Program-made: the position numbers and the translations under genes
DNA from: Xylophilus ampelinus
GTDB taxonomy: Bacteria > Pseudomonadota > Gammaproteobacteria > Burkholderiales > Burkholderiaceae_C
NCBI RefSeq assembly: GCF_003217575.1
Contig: NZ_QJTC01000014.1
Location: 39,692-103,691 of the forward strand
DNA: 64,000 nt
Reading direction: 5' to 3'
Notes under the pieces: generated by a model
What the model was told of the DNA's origin: nothing
The model's database searches: none
Seen by the model: the letters and a program-made list of their open reading frames with translations, nothing else
Shown: positions 18,386-27,419 of the stretch, in pieces
How the letters are laid out: each line of letters begins with the position of its first letter
Position numbering within the stretch: position 1 is the first letter of the stretch

Positions 18386-19352
18386 CTCGCCGATCCCGGT
18401 GTTCGCGTACGGCGGCACCGAGCGCGTCATCTGGGACCTGGGCCGGGCGCTGGTGCAGCGCGGCCACCGGGTGAGCTATTTGGTGCCGGCGGGCTCGCAC
18501 TGCGACTTCGCGACCAACGTCCTGCCGATCGACACCGAGCGGGCCTGGGCCGAGCAGGTGCCGGCCGAGGTCGACATCGTCCATTTCCAGTTCCATCCCA
18601 AGTTCGCGTCCGAAGACGCGCTGGGCAGGCCCTACCTGGTGACCGAGCACGGCAACGCCCGCAAGCCCCGGCCGTTGCCGCTCAACACCGTGTTCCTCTC
18701 GCGCGACCATGCGGCGCGCTACGGCTCTAACCGCTATGTGCACAACGGCCTCGACTGGTCGGCCTACGGCCCGGTCGATTTCGATCGGCCGCGCGGGTAC
18801 TACCACTTCCTCGGCAAGGCCGCCTGGCGTGTCAAGAACGTCGCTGGCGCCATTCAGGTGGCGCAGAAAGCCGGCGTGCTGCTGGACGTGCTGGGCGGCG
18901 ATCGGCTCAACTGGAAGCGCGGCTTTCGCTACACTTTCTCGCGCCGCATCCGCTTCCACGGCATGGTGGGCGGCGTGACCAAGAACGCATTGCTCAACGG
19001 ATCACGCGGCATGATTTTCCCGGTTCGCTGGCACGAGCCCTTCGGCCTGGCGATCATCGAGAGCCTGTACTTCGGCTGCCCGGTCTTCGCGACGCCTTAC
19101 GGTGCCCTGCCCGAGCTGGTGCCGCACGACTGCGGCGTGCTGGCCGACAACGCGGACGCCCTGGCCGGGGCGGTGCGCGCCAACCGCTTCGATCCGCGCC
19201 GCTGCCACGACCACGTCGTCGAACACTTCGGCGCCGAACGCATGGCCGCCGACTACCTGCGGGTCTACGAGCAAGTGCTGGCCGGCGAGAAACTGCACGA
19301 TACGCAGCCGGTGATCCAGGGGCAGGCGCGGGAACTGGCCTGGCGCAACTGA
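18363..19352 (+). CDS. Glycosyltransferase family 4
   Basis: A 329-residue GT-B retaining glycosyltransferase. The N-terminal domain starts MHVLLVNNSPIPVFAYGGTE with the glycine loop. The C-terminal domain has FPVRWHEPFGLAIIESLYFG, the family's E-x7-E-like nucleotide-sugar motif, and GALPELV. It is the third gene of a tight LPS/glycan cluster and probably adds a sugar to the lipopolysaccharide core; donor and acceptor are unknown. Confidence 0.82.
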   Translation: MHVLLVNNSPIPVFAYGGTERVIWDLGRALVQRGHRVSYLVPAGSHCDFATNVLPIDTERAWAEQVPAEVDIVHFQFHPKFASEDALGRPYLVTEHGNARKPRPLPLNTVFLSRDHAARYGSNRYVHNGLDWSAYGPVDFDRPRGYYHFLGKAAWRVKNVAGAIQVAQKAGVLLDVLGGDRLNWKRGFRYTFSRRIRFHGMVGGVTKNALLNGSRGMIFPVRWHEPFGLAIIESLYFGCPVFATPYGALPELVPHDCGVLADNADALAGAVRANRFDPRRCHDHVVEHFGAERMAADYLRVYEQVLAGEKLHDTQPVIQGQARELAWRN

Positions 19353-19481
19353 CGGGGCTGGGTAGCGCCGTCAGGAGCAAGTCCAAAGTCGGGGCCGACG
19401 GGCCGGCCGGTGCGGCGGCGCACCTCGGCGGCAGCGTCGGACAGCACGGTCGCCGAGCGCCGGCGTGTCGGCATATGCACG

Positions 19482-20414
19482 CTATCGAAAGGCCGATCCA
19501 CCGGCTGTGGCGGCGTGCGCATCGAACGTCGTCGACGCTGGTGCCGCGCCGGTCCGGTAACTGTCCTGCAGCGCCGCCTGCAGCGCATCCAGCGCGGCCG
19601 ACCGGTAGCCGCTGCGCCGCACCAGCAGGGTGTCGACCGTGCAGAGCGGATGCAGCCGCAGTTCGGGCGGCACGCGGGTCATCGCCAGCACCGAGCGGGG
19701 CACCACGGCCACGCAGGTGCCGGCCGTCACGCAGGCCAGGATCGCGTGGTAGGAACCCAGTTCCAGCAGCTGCATCGGCCGGGGCCGGGGCCCCAGCCAG
19801 GCCTGGGCGATGCGGCGGTAGGTGCAACCGGCTTCGAAGGCGGCCAGCGTGCCGGGCTGCACGTCGGCGGGGCCTGCTATCGGCGGATGGCCGGCCGGCA
19901 GGGCCAGCATTAGTTCTTCCACGTAGAGCGCCACCGCGTCCAGCCCCGGGCCGGGCGGATCGCCTGGCGGCCAGGCGACCAGGATCGCGTCGAGCGCATG
20001 CGCTTCCAGGCGGTCGATCAGCTGTTGACTGGAGGCGATGGCGAGTTCCAGCGCCACGTCCGGCCACTGCCGGTGGAAATGCGCCAGCGGCCCGGGCAGC
20101 CGGCTGGCGGCGGTGCTCTCCATCGAGCCCAGGCGCAGCCGACCGGCGGGCTGCGCCGGGCGCATTGCCTGGCGGGCCTCCGCGGCCAGGGCCAGCAGAC
20201 GGTCGGCATAGCCGAGCAGGGTGCGGCCCTCGGCCGTAAGCGCCATGCGCTTGCCTTCGCGCAGGAACAGCGCGGTGGCCAGGCTGTCTTCTAGCTGCTG
20301 CACCCGGGTCGTCACGTTCGACTGCACCCGGCCCAGCCGCTCGGCCGCGCGGGTGATGCTGCCTTCGGTCGCCACGGTGCGGAAGATTTCCAGCGCCGCC
20401 AAGTCCACTCGCAT
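19482..20414 (-). CDS. LysR-family transcriptional regulator
   Basis: A 310-residue LTTR. The N-terminal winged helix-turn-helix (about 1-60, with GSITRAAERLGRVQSNVTTR) is followed by a linker helix and a periplasmic-binding-protein-like effector domain. It is divergent from the YbfB-type MFS gene with under 70 bases of AT-rich sequence between them, so it very likely controls that transporter. The effector is unknown. Confidence 0.9.
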   Translation of the reverse strand: MRVDLAALEIFRTVATEGSITRAAERLGRVQSNVTTRVQQLEDSLATALFLREGKRMALTAEGRTLLGYADRLLALAAEARQAMRPAQPAGRLRLGSMESTAASRLPGPLAHFHRQWPDVALELAIASSQQLIDRLEAHALDAILVAWPPGDPPGPGLDAVALYVEELMLALPAGHPPIAGPADVQPGTLAAFEAGCTYRRIAQAWLGPRPRPMQLLELGSYHAILACVTAGTCVAVVPRSVLAMTRVPPELRLHPLCTVDTLLVRRSGYRSAALDALQAALQDSYRTGAAPASTTFDAHAATAGGSAFR

Positions 20415-20483
20415 CCCCTGTAAATCTTCGATGAGGATGGATTCTATATTTTCATTCTCTTGATAAGATGGAAAGACGCCGAC

Positions 20484-21773
20484 GTGGCGTGGGCTTTACC
20501 CGTTCTTCCCGTGCCGCTTCCCTACATCTTCCGCATCCGCCCCGACCGGCCCCTGCACATCGCCATCGCGGGCACCGCCACCCTGGCGGCTGCCCTGGGC
20601 ATCGGCCGTTTCGCCTTCACACCGCTGCTGCCGATGATGCTGCACGACGGCGTGATCGACTTGGCCGCCGGCAGCTGGCTGGCGACCGCCAACTACATCG
20701 GCTACCTGGTCGGGGCCTTGCTTTACATGGCCCTGCCCTGGTTGAGCCGCCGGCTCGGCCGGGCGGTACCGGGTGCGGTGCTGGCGCGCGGCGGGCTGGT
20801 GGCGACGGTGCTGCTGACGCTGGGGCTGGCGCTGCCCTGGCAGGACGGCTGGCCGACGCTGCGGTTCACCGCCGGAGTGGTGAGCGCGATGGTGTTCCTC
20901 TCGACCTCGCACTGGTGCATGGGCCGGCTGTCCGCGCTGGGCACGCCGGCGCTCGGCGGGTTGATCTTCTGCGGGCCGGGGCTGGGCATCGCGCTGACCG
21001 GTCTGTCGGCCAGCGCGATGGTGGCGGCGCACCAGAGCGCGGCCACCGGATGGGCGGTCTTCGGCGGGCTGGCCGCACTGCTGACCGCCTTCGTCTGGCC
21101 TGTGCTGGGGCGCGGCGGCGAGGCCGGTCCGGCCGGCGGGCCGGCGAACGGTACGCCGGCGGCGCCCGCACCGTCGCCGGCCGCCGAGCGGGCGCTGCTC
21201 GCCATCGCCTACGGGCTGGCCGGCTTCGGCTACATCGTTACCGCCACCTTCCTGCCGGTGATCGCCCGCACCGTGCTGCCGGCCGGTTCGCCCTGGCCCG
21301 ACCTGTTCTGGCCGATGTTCGGCGGCGGCGTGGCGCTGGGTGCCCTGCTCTCGACCCGCGTGGCCCAGGCCCGCGACCGGCGCCTGCTGCTGGCGGCGTG
21401 CTACCTGGTGCAGGCCGCGGCCATCGTCCTCGGCATGGTGTGGCCGGGTCCCGCGGGGTTCGCGCTGGGCAGCCTGCTGCTTGGCCTGCCCTTCACCGCA
21501 ATCACCTTCTTCGCGCTGCAGGAGGCCCGCCGCGAATGGCCCGCCGCCGGTGCGAGCTTCACCGGCCTGCTGACGGCCCTCTACGGCATCGGCCAGATCG
21601 CCGGGCCGCCCCTGGTGGCGCTGCTGCTGTCGCATGCGGCCTCGCGGGCCGAGGGATTCCACTGGGCGCTGGCGCTGGCGGCCAGTTCGCTGGTGCTGGG
21701 GGCGGTGGTGTACGGGGTGATGTGGAGGCGTTGGCCATTACAGGTCCGCACGCGCGCTGCCGGCGCTGCCTGA
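20484..21773 (+). CDS. YbfB/YjiJ-family MFS transporter
   Basis: A protein of about 429 residues with 12 predicted membrane helices. ALGIGRFAFTPLLPMML in helix 1 is characteristic of the YbfB/YjiJ family, and GASFTGLLTALYGIGQIAGP near the end matches as well. The start is not certain: GTG 20484 has GGAAAG at a suitable distance, while TTG 20460 and GTG 20511 are also in frame. Substrate unknown. It is divergently paired with a LysR regulator. Confidence 0.82.
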   Translation: MAWALPVLPVPLPYIFRIRPDRPLHIAIAGTATLAAALGIGRFAFTPLLPMMLHDGVIDLAAGSWLATANYIGYLVGALLYMALPWLSRRLGRAVPGAVLARGGLVATVLLTLGLALPWQDGWPTLRFTAGVVSAMVFLSTSHWCMGRLSALGTPALGGLIFCGPGLGIALTGLSASAMVAAHQSAATGWAVFGGLAALLTAFVWPVLGRGGEAGPAGGPANGTPAAPAPSPAAERALLAIAYGLAGFGYIVTATFLPVIARTVLPAGSPWPDLFWPMFGGGVALGALLSTRVAQARDRRLLLAACYLVQAAAIVLGMVWPGPAGFALGSLLLGLPFTAITFFALQEARREWPAAGASFTGLLTALYGIGQIAGPPLVALLLSHAASRAEGFHWALALAASSLVLGAVVYGVMWRRWPLQVRTRAAGAA

Positions 21774-21873
21774 ATTCCTGCGAGCGCAGGATTTACACGG
21801 CCGGGTCGCCGGCTGAACCGGCTATTTCCTGCGGGCGTAGGAACCGTAGACGGTCGACACGACCCGGCCCGTT

Positions 21874-23205
21874 TCAGCCTGCCGCGCCGCTCTCGCCCGC
21901 CAGCACCCTCGCCGTCTCCAGCGGCATCTCCAGCACGAAGCACGCGCCCGGCCCGCCATCGGGGCGGTCCTCGCAGCGGACGGTGCCGCCGTGGCGCAGT
22001 GCGATCGAGCGGACCAGGGCCAGGCCCAGGCCGACACCGCCGTCGCGCTCGCTGGCGCCGGGCAGGCGATAGAAGGGCTCGAAGATGCGGTCGCGCTGCT
22101 CGGGCGGCACTCCCGGGCCGTGGTCGCAGACGCGCAGCACCGCGCGGCCGGGGCGGCCCGGCGGGGCGGTTTCGCGCTGCAGGATCAGCGCGATCTCGCC
22201 CTGGCTGTAGCGGCGGGCGTTCTCCAGCAGGTTGCGCACCGCACGGCGCATCAGGCGGGCCACGCCGTGGACCTCCACGTCGGCGGCGTTGGGATCGACC
22301 TGCAGCTCGGCGCCGACGCGGGCGCATTCCTCGGCCGCCAGGCCGGTCAGGTCGACCGGTTCTTCGGTGCCGACGTCGGCCTCCTGCGCATCGAGTCGGC
22401 TGGCCAGCAGGATCTCGTCGATCAGCTGGTCGAGTTCGGCGATGTTGCGGGCGATCTCGGCCTTGAAGGCAGGCGACGGCGTGCCGCCCATCAGCTCCAG
22501 CCCCATACGGATGCGGGTGAGCGGCGAGCGCAGTTCGTGCGACGCGTTGGCCAGCAGGGTGCGGTGCGATTCGACCAGCGTCTCGATCCGCTCTGCCGCA
22601 TGGTTGAAGCGGCGCGCCAGGAACGCGACCTCGTCGGCGCCCTGCACCGGCACCCGCGCGGCCAGGTCGCCGCGGCCCCAGCTCTCGACGCCCTGCTGCA
22701 GCCGTTCCAGCCGCCGGGTGAGCTTGCGAATGATCGGGTAGGTGGCCAGCGCCACCGCCACCGCCACCAGCCCCAGCGTCCAGAAGAAGCCGAAGGGCGG
22801 CTTGTTCCAGAAGCCGCCGGGCGGGCGCTGCAGGTGCATCGTGAGCAGCTGGCCGTCGCCCATCGTGACCACGAACTCGGGGCCGGTGCGCGGCGGCGGC
22901 GGCGGGTGCAGGTTGGGCGGAAACGGCTTGTCGCTGGGGCCGGTATCGGGTGGCGCCTCGCCGGGCGGGATGCGCCGCCGCAGGATGCCGTTGCCGACCA
23001 CGCCGCCCTCGACGTTACGCACGATCAGCTCCCGCGGCGGCGGATCGGCGGCCATCTGCCAGGCCCATCCGACCAGCAGCGTCAGCACCGCCACCGCCAG
23101 CAGCACCGCCAGCCAGATGCGCACGTACAGCCGCTGCCCCAGGCGCGCCAGTGGCCCGGAGCGCGACTGGCGCGGCGGCGGTATCTCGGTTGTTTGCGCA
23201 CGCAT
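21874..23205 (-). CDS. Two-component sensor histidine kinase
   Basis: A 443-residue membrane kinase. A first membrane helix (about 26-48) is followed by a Pro-rich periplasmic region of about 100 residues, a second helix, HAMP, and the H-box ANASHELRSPLTRIR with phospho-acceptor His223. N-box (NLLENARRYS) and G-boxes (VCDHGPGVP, GVGLGLALV) are present. AAGGAT upstream supports ATG 23205. It is transcribed after the response regulator gene, separated by about 150 bases that hold an intercistronic repeat. The stimulus is unknown. Confidence 0.92.
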   Translation of the reverse strand: MRAQTTEIPPPRQSRSGPLARLGQRLYVRIWLAVLLAVAVLTLLVGWAWQMAADPPPRELIVRNVEGGVVGNGILRRRIPPGEAPPDTGPSDKPFPPNLHPPPPPRTGPEFVVTMGDGQLLTMHLQRPPGGFWNKPPFGFFWTLGLVAVAVALATYPIIRKLTRRLERLQQGVESWGRGDLAARVPVQGADEVAFLARRFNHAAERIETLVESHRTLLANASHELRSPLTRIRMGLELMGGTPSPAFKAEIARNIAELDQLIDEILLASRLDAQEADVGTEEPVDLTGLAAEECARVGAELQVDPNAADVEVHGVARLMRRAVRNLLENARRYSQGEIALILQRETAPPGRPGRAVLRVCDHGPGVPPEQRDRIFEPFYRLPGASERDGGVGLGLALVRSIALRHGGTVRCEDRPDGGPGACFVLEMPLETARVLAGESGAAG

Positions 23206-23263
23206 CGGCAAATCCTTTTTATTCTCGGACTCCAGCGGCATACAGGGCGCGGGATGCCCTACC

Positions 23264-23351
23264 GGGACCACCGCGGATCCGGCTCCGCCGGTCCGCCGGT
23301 GGTGCCCCCTGCAAGGGGGTAGGCGAAGACACGCGGTGCGCAGCCTGGGGG
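23264..23351 (-). repeat. Intercistronic repeat, copy A (response regulator / kinase)
   Basis: Read on the minus strand it begins CCCCCAGGCTGCGCACC five bases after the response-regulator stop. It contains ACCCCCTTGCAGGGGGC (a small hairpin) and CCGGCGGACCGGCGGAGCC, and ends in CCGCGGTGGTCCC. It aligns along its length with the copy between fusA and tuf (63687-63772). Confidence 0.75.
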
Positions 23352-23356
23352 TATGC

Positions 23357-24079
23357 TCAATCCTGCTGTTTGGCGAAGACGTAGCCCACGCCGCGCACCG
23401 TCAGGATGCGCTTGGGGTTCTTGGCATCGACCTCGATCGCCGCGCGGATGCGGCCCATGTGCACGTCGATCGAGCGGTCGAAGGCCTCCAGCTCGCGGCC
23501 GCGCACCGCTTCCATGATCTGGTCGCGGCTCAGCACCCGGCCGGCCCGCTCGGCCAGCGCGACCAGCAGGTCGAACTGGTAGGAGGTCAGCTCGCAGGCC
23601 TGGTTGCCGACGGTGACCGCGCGGGCGTCGCGGTCGATCTCCAGGGTGCCGAAGCGCAAGGTGCGGGCCGAAGGGGCGGCGCCGTCGCCGCGGCGGCGCA
23701 GGATGGCGCGGATGCGGGCCAGCAGTTCGCGCGGCTCGAAGGGCTTGGGCAGGTAGTCGTCGGCACCCATTTCCAGGCCGATGATCCGGTCCATCGGATC
23801 GCCCTTGGCGGTGAGCATCAGCACCGGCACACGGGAGGCGCCGCTGGAGAGCGCGCGGATGCGGCGGCAGACCTCCAGCCCGTCGATGTCGGGCAGCATC
23901 AGGTCGAGGATCACCAGATCGGGCACCGGCCCGTCGCCCTGGACCTGCGCCAGGCCGCTCAGGCCGTCGACCGCGTGTGCGATCTCGAAGCCCGACTGGG
24001 TCAGGTACTCGCCCACCATCTCCGCCAGACGGGCGTCGTCTTCTATCATCAAAAGGCGCGTGGGACTGGGTGTGCTCAT
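23357..24079 (-). CDS. OmpR/PhoB-family response regulator
   Basis: A 240-residue regulator. The receiver domain has Asp14/Asp15, phospho-acceptor Asp59 (VILDLMLPD), the switch Thr in MLTAKG and Lys in LPKPFEP. The C-terminal winged-helix domain ends with LTVRGVGYVFA. It is cognate to the adjacent kinase in the same operon and resembles the RstA/RstB group. Targets are unknown. Confidence 0.93.
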   Translation of the reverse strand: MSTPSPTRLLMIEDDARLAEMVGEYLTQSGFEIAHAVDGLSGLAQVQGDGPVPDLVILDLMLPDIDGLEVCRRIRALSSGASRVPVLMLTAKGDPMDRIIGLEMGADDYLPKPFEPRELLARIRAILRRRGDGAAPSARTLRFGTLEIDRDARAVTVGNQACELTSYQFDLLVALAERAGRVLSRDQIMEAVRGRELEAFDRSIDVHMGRIRAAIEVDAKNPKRILTVRGVGYVFAKQQD

Positions 24080-24163
24080 GGGTGCATGCTCGTGCCGGTG
24101 GTCGGGGGTTCGGTTGAAGGCACCGTAAAGTTGGGTAAACGGTGGTGTTCGGCGCAGGCTGGA

Positions 24164-24217
24164 TGCTATTAAATATATAGCTTATGGTCGGCGCCGTACG
24201 CCGGGCTCGGGCCTTTT
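24164..24217 (+). repeat. Dispersed TGCTAT...ATAGCT repeat, copy 2
   Basis: TGCTATTAAATATATAGCTT is followed by ATGGTCGGCGCCGTACGCC, near-identical in layout to copy 6 (49315). It lies between ampG and the response regulator, just past the ampG stop. Confidence 0.7.
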
Positions 24218-24221
24218 CTTC

Positions 24222-25592
24222 TCACATTCGGGCGCGGCTCGCCAGGGCGACCAGCACCAGCACCGGCAAGCCCAGCACGGCGGTCATCGTGAAGAAGGCG
24301 CCGTAGCCGTGCGCATCGACGTACACGCCCGAGAAGCCGGCCAGCCATTTGGGCAGCAGCAGCATCATCGAACTGAAGAGGGCGTACTGCGTGGCCGAAT
24401 ACCGGATGTTGGTCAGCGCCGACAGGTAGGCGATGAAGGCGGCCGAGGCGATGCCGCCGGCCAGGTTGTCGGCCGAGACCACCGCGACCAGCCCCGCCAC
24501 GTCGTGCCCGCGCGTACCCAGCCAGGCGAAGAGCAGGTTGGAGAGCGACGACAGCACCGCGCCCAGCATCAGCACCCGCATCACCCCCACCCGCATCGTC
24601 AGCGCGCCGCCCAGGAACGCGCCGGCCAGGGTCATCGCCACGCCGTAGACCTTGGTGACGCTGGCCACCTCGTCCTTGGTGAAGCCCATGTCGACGTAGA
24701 ACGGGTTGGCCATGATGCCCATCACCACGTCGCTGATGCGGTAGGTGGCGATCAGCGCCAGGATCAGCAGGGCCTGGCCGCGGTAGCGGCGGATGAAGTC
24801 GGCGAACGGGTCGACCAGCGCGCCGCGCAGCCACTCGGCCGCGTCGCGGGCCGGCGGCAGGCCGCGCGGTGCCGGTTCGGGCGAGAACAGCACCGTCGCG
24901 ATGCCGATCGCCATCGACGCGGCCATCGCGCAATACGCGGCCGACCAGGCGCCCGGCTGGTAGCCGGCCGGGCCCGCCGTCTCGGCCCGCGCCGCGATCC
25001 ACAGCGCGCCGGCGCCGGCCCAGATCATCGCCAGCCGGTAGCCGGTCTGGTAGGTCGCGGCCAGGGCCGCCTGCCTGTCGACGTCGGCCGATTCGATCCG
25101 GAACGCATCCAGCGCGATGTCCTGCGTGCCCGAGCCGAAAGCCACCGCCAGCGCGCACCAGACCACCGGCCCCAGGTCGGCCCGCGGATCGTGCAGCGCC
25201 ATGCCCACCAGGCCGGCCACCACCACGCACTGCGCCAGCAGCAACCAGCTGCGCCGGCGGCCGAGCGCACGGGTCAGCAGCGGGATCGGCATGCGGTCCA
25301 CCAGCGGAGCCCAGACCCACTTGAACGCATAGGCCAGGCCCACCCAGCTCAGGTAGCCGATGGTGGTGCGGTCGATGCCCGCCTCGCGCAGCCAGAAGCT
25401 GAGGGTGCCCAGCACCAGCAGCAGCGGCAGCCCGGCGGTGAAGCCGAGGGCCGCCATCCGCAGGCTGGCCGGCTCCCGGTAGACGCGAAACGCCGCGCGC
25501 CACGAGCGGCGCTGCGGCGACGGCGCCACGGAAGCGGGGGAGGGCGGGGGCGCTGCGGCCGCGTTGGGGATGCTGTCCGACATGTGATCCAT
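24222..25592 (-). CDS. ampG: AmpG-family muropeptide MFS permease
   Basis: A 456-residue protein with 12-14 membrane helices. FTAGLPLLLVLGTLSFWLRE and KWVWAPLVDR near the N-terminus and GSGTQDIALDAFRIE in the middle are typical of AmpG, which imports anhydromuropeptides for cell-wall recycling and, where AmpC is present, beta-lactamase induction. No ampD/ampR/ampC genes are adjacent. ATG 25592 is taken (alternative 25583); it lies back-to-back with the M48 peptidase gene. Confidence 0.88.
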   Translation of the reverse strand: MDHMSDSIPNAAAAPPPSPASVAPSPQRRSWRAAFRVYREPASLRMAALGFTAGLPLLLVLGTLSFWLREAGIDRTTIGYLSWVGLAYAFKWVWAPLVDRMPIPLLTRALGRRRSWLLLAQCVVVAGLVGMALHDPRADLGPVVWCALAVAFGSGTQDIALDAFRIESADVDRQAALAATYQTGYRLAMIWAGAGALWIAARAETAGPAGYQPGAWSAAYCAMAASMAIGIATVLFSPEPAPRGLPPARDAAEWLRGALVDPFADFIRRYRGQALLILALIATYRISDVVMGIMANPFYVDMGFTKDEVASVTKVYGVAMTLAGAFLGGALTMRVGVMRVLMLGAVLSSLSNLLFAWLGTRGHDVAGLVAVVSADNLAGGIASAAFIAYLSALTNIRYSATQYALFSSMMLLLPKWLAGFSGVYVDAHGYGAFFTMTAVLGLPVLVLVALASRARM

Positions 25593-25614
25593 GGTTCTGC
25601 CTATTATTGGCCGC

Positions 25615-26490
25615 ATGTGCCGACTTTGCGACCTCAAGACAGCCGCCCCCGCCGCACTTGCCGGCGACAGCGGCCTTTCCTCCCGCGCCTGGACCCGCCG
25701 CGGCTTCACCGCTCTGGTGGCGGCCGGCGGCGCCTCCGCCGCGCTGGCCCAGGTCGACGTCGGCCGGGGCTCTCGCCTGCGCGGCCTGGTGCCCGCCGAG
25801 ACGTTGGAGCAGGCCGCCGCCCAGCAGTACCCCGAGCTGATGGCCCAGGCCCGTGCTCAGAACGCGCTGGCGCCCGACAGCCATCCGCAGGTGGTGCGGC
25901 TGCGCGCCATCTCGCAGCGGATCATCCCGTACGCCGCCCAGTGGAACGACCGCTCCCGCAACTGGAAGTGGGAGGTCAACCTGATCGGCAGCAGACAGAT
26001 CAACGCCTTCTGCATGCCCGGCGGCAAGATCGCCTTCTATACCGGAATCCTCGACCAGCTGAAGCTCACCGACGACGAGACCGCGATGATCATGGGCCAC
26101 GAAATGGCCCATGCCTTGCGCGAACATGCCCGCGCCCGCGTCGCCAAGACGCAGGCCACCCAGCTGGGCGTCTCGGCCATCTCGCAACTGCTCGGCCTGG
26201 GCCAGATCGGCCAGACCGTGACCGGCCTTGGCGGCGAGCTGCTCACCCTGCGCTTCAGCCGCGCCGACGAGACCGATGCCGACATCGTCGGCCTGGAGCT
26301 GGCCGCCCGGGCGGGTTTCGATCCGCAATCGGCCGTATCGCTGTGGGAAAAGATGGGCAAGACCAGCGGCACCGCCGGCGGTCCCAATTTCCTCTCCACC
26401 CACCCCTCGGGCCCCGACCGCATCCGCGAACTGCAGGCCAACGTGCCGAAGGTGGAGCCGCTGTACGAGCAGGCCAGGCGCAAGGGCTGA
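25615..26490 (+). CDS. M48-family zinc metallopeptidase
   Basis: A 291-residue exported protein. TRRGFTALVAAGGASAALA looks like a twin-arginine-type signal. The zinc-binding HEMAH motif is at His162-Glu163-His166, with the third ligand in SRADETDADIVG. It resembles Oma1/BepA/LoiP-like M48 peptidases that degrade misfolded envelope proteins. ATG 25615 is preferred; ATG 25591 would overlap the divergent ampG start. Only about 22 bases separate the two divergent genes, so promoters must overlap coding DNA. Confidence 0.87.
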   Translation: MCRLCDLKTAAPAALAGDSGLSSRAWTRRGFTALVAAGGASAALAQVDVGRGSRLRGLVPAETLEQAAAQQYPELMAQARAQNALAPDSHPQVVRLRAISQRIIPYAAQWNDRSRNWKWEVNLIGSRQINAFCMPGGKIAFYTGILDQLKLTDDETAMIMGHEMAHALREHARARVAKTQATQLGVSAISQLLGLGQIGQTVTGLGGELLTLRFSRADETDADIVGLELAARAGFDPQSAVSLWEKMGKTSGTAGGPNFLSTHPSGPDRIRELQANVPKVEPLYEQARRKG

Positions 26491-26517
26491 TACACCGCCC
26501 GCGATCGAACGTTGCGC

Positions 26518-27156
26518 TCAGGTCCCGCCGACGTACGGATTGCTCCTGCGTTCCCGGCCGAAGGTACTCTCCGGGCCGTGGCCGGGTACGAAAACGGTGG
26601 CGTCGCCCAAGGGCCAGAGCTGGGTCACGATGCTGCGGATCAGCGCCTGCGGGTCGCTGCGGGGGAAATCGGTGCGGCCGACCGATCCTGCGAAGAGCAC
26701 GTCGCCGACGAAGGCGCGGTTCATTTCAGAGTTATGGAAGACCACGTGGCCCGGCGAGTGGCCGGGGCAGTGCCGCACCTGGAACACATGCTCGCCGAGG
26801 GCGACGGTGTCGCCGCCTTGCAGCCAGCGCTGGGGCAGGAAGACGCCGGCCGGCGGGAAGCCATAGGCGCGGGCCTGCTCGGCCAGGCCGTCGATCAGGA
26901 ACTGGTCGTCGGGATGCGGGCCGATCACCGGCAGACCGCGGCGGGCAACCAGCTCGGCGACGCCGCCCGCATGGTCGATGTGCGCATGGGTGAGCCAGAT
27001 CTGGGTGAGCGTCGCGCCCAGTTCCTCGGCGGCGGCGATCAGCAGGGGCACGTCGCCTCCCGGATCGATCAGCACGCCTTGCATCGTGGCGTCGTCCCAG
27101 AGGAGCGAGCAGTTCTGGTGGAAGGCGGTGACTGGGAGGGTACGGTACTGGAGCAT
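26518..27156 (-). CDS. MBL-fold metallo-hydrolase (glyoxalase II-like)
   Basis: A 212-residue protein of the metallo-beta-lactamase fold, with the metal motif THAHIDHAGG (HxHxDH), then HCPGHSPGHVVF, GDVLFAGSVGRTDFP and C-terminal VFVPGHGPESTFGRER. This set matches the YcbL-type glyoxalase II-like hydrolases. The exact thioester substrate is not shown. ATG 27156 starts at MLQYRTLPVT, as in relatives. It converges on the M48 gene. Confidence 0.88.
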   Translation of the reverse strand: MLQYRTLPVTAFHQNCSLLWDDATMQGVLIDPGGDVPLLIAAAEELGATLTQIWLTHAHIDHAGGVAELVARRGLPVIGPHPDDQFLIDGLAEQARAYGFPPAGVFLPQRWLQGGDTVALGEHVFQVRHCPGHSPGHVVFHNSEMNRAFVGDVLFAGSVGRTDFPRSDPQALIRSIVTQLWPLGDATVFVPGHGPESTFGRERRSNPYVGGT

Positions 27157-27309
27157 CGGCCGATTGTCGCCGTGGCGGTGCCGGCGCGGGCACCGTGGTG
27201 GCGCCCGTTCATGGGGCGAGGGCACCGGTCGGGGGCGGACAGGCGCGCGTGACGGGCAACCCGATATCGGGACGAAAGTTGCTCCAGCCGTTTCGGAATG
27301 ACGGCCTTG

Positions 27310-27352
27310 TGCTATTTAATCGATAGCATTCGATTGTCCGGACGGAGGGCCG
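27310..27352 (+). repeat. Dispersed TGCTAT...ATAGC repeat, copy 3 (shortened)
   Basis: TGCTATTTAATCGATAGC followed by a GC-rich tail with GTCCGGACGG. It lies just upstream of the allophanate hydrolase operon and may overlap its promoter region. Confidence 0.5.
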
Positions 27353-27419
27353 TCGCAGAATGAAAATTCATGGCACGGCCCTTGCGTATTTTCTTGTGTA
27401 CATGTTTGGATTCTTAGCC

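Noticed and set aside
23264..23351. Reading the intercistronic repeat as a plain Rho-independent terminator
   Set aside because: No T run follows its hairpins in the direction of transcription, and downstream operon genes must still be expressed.
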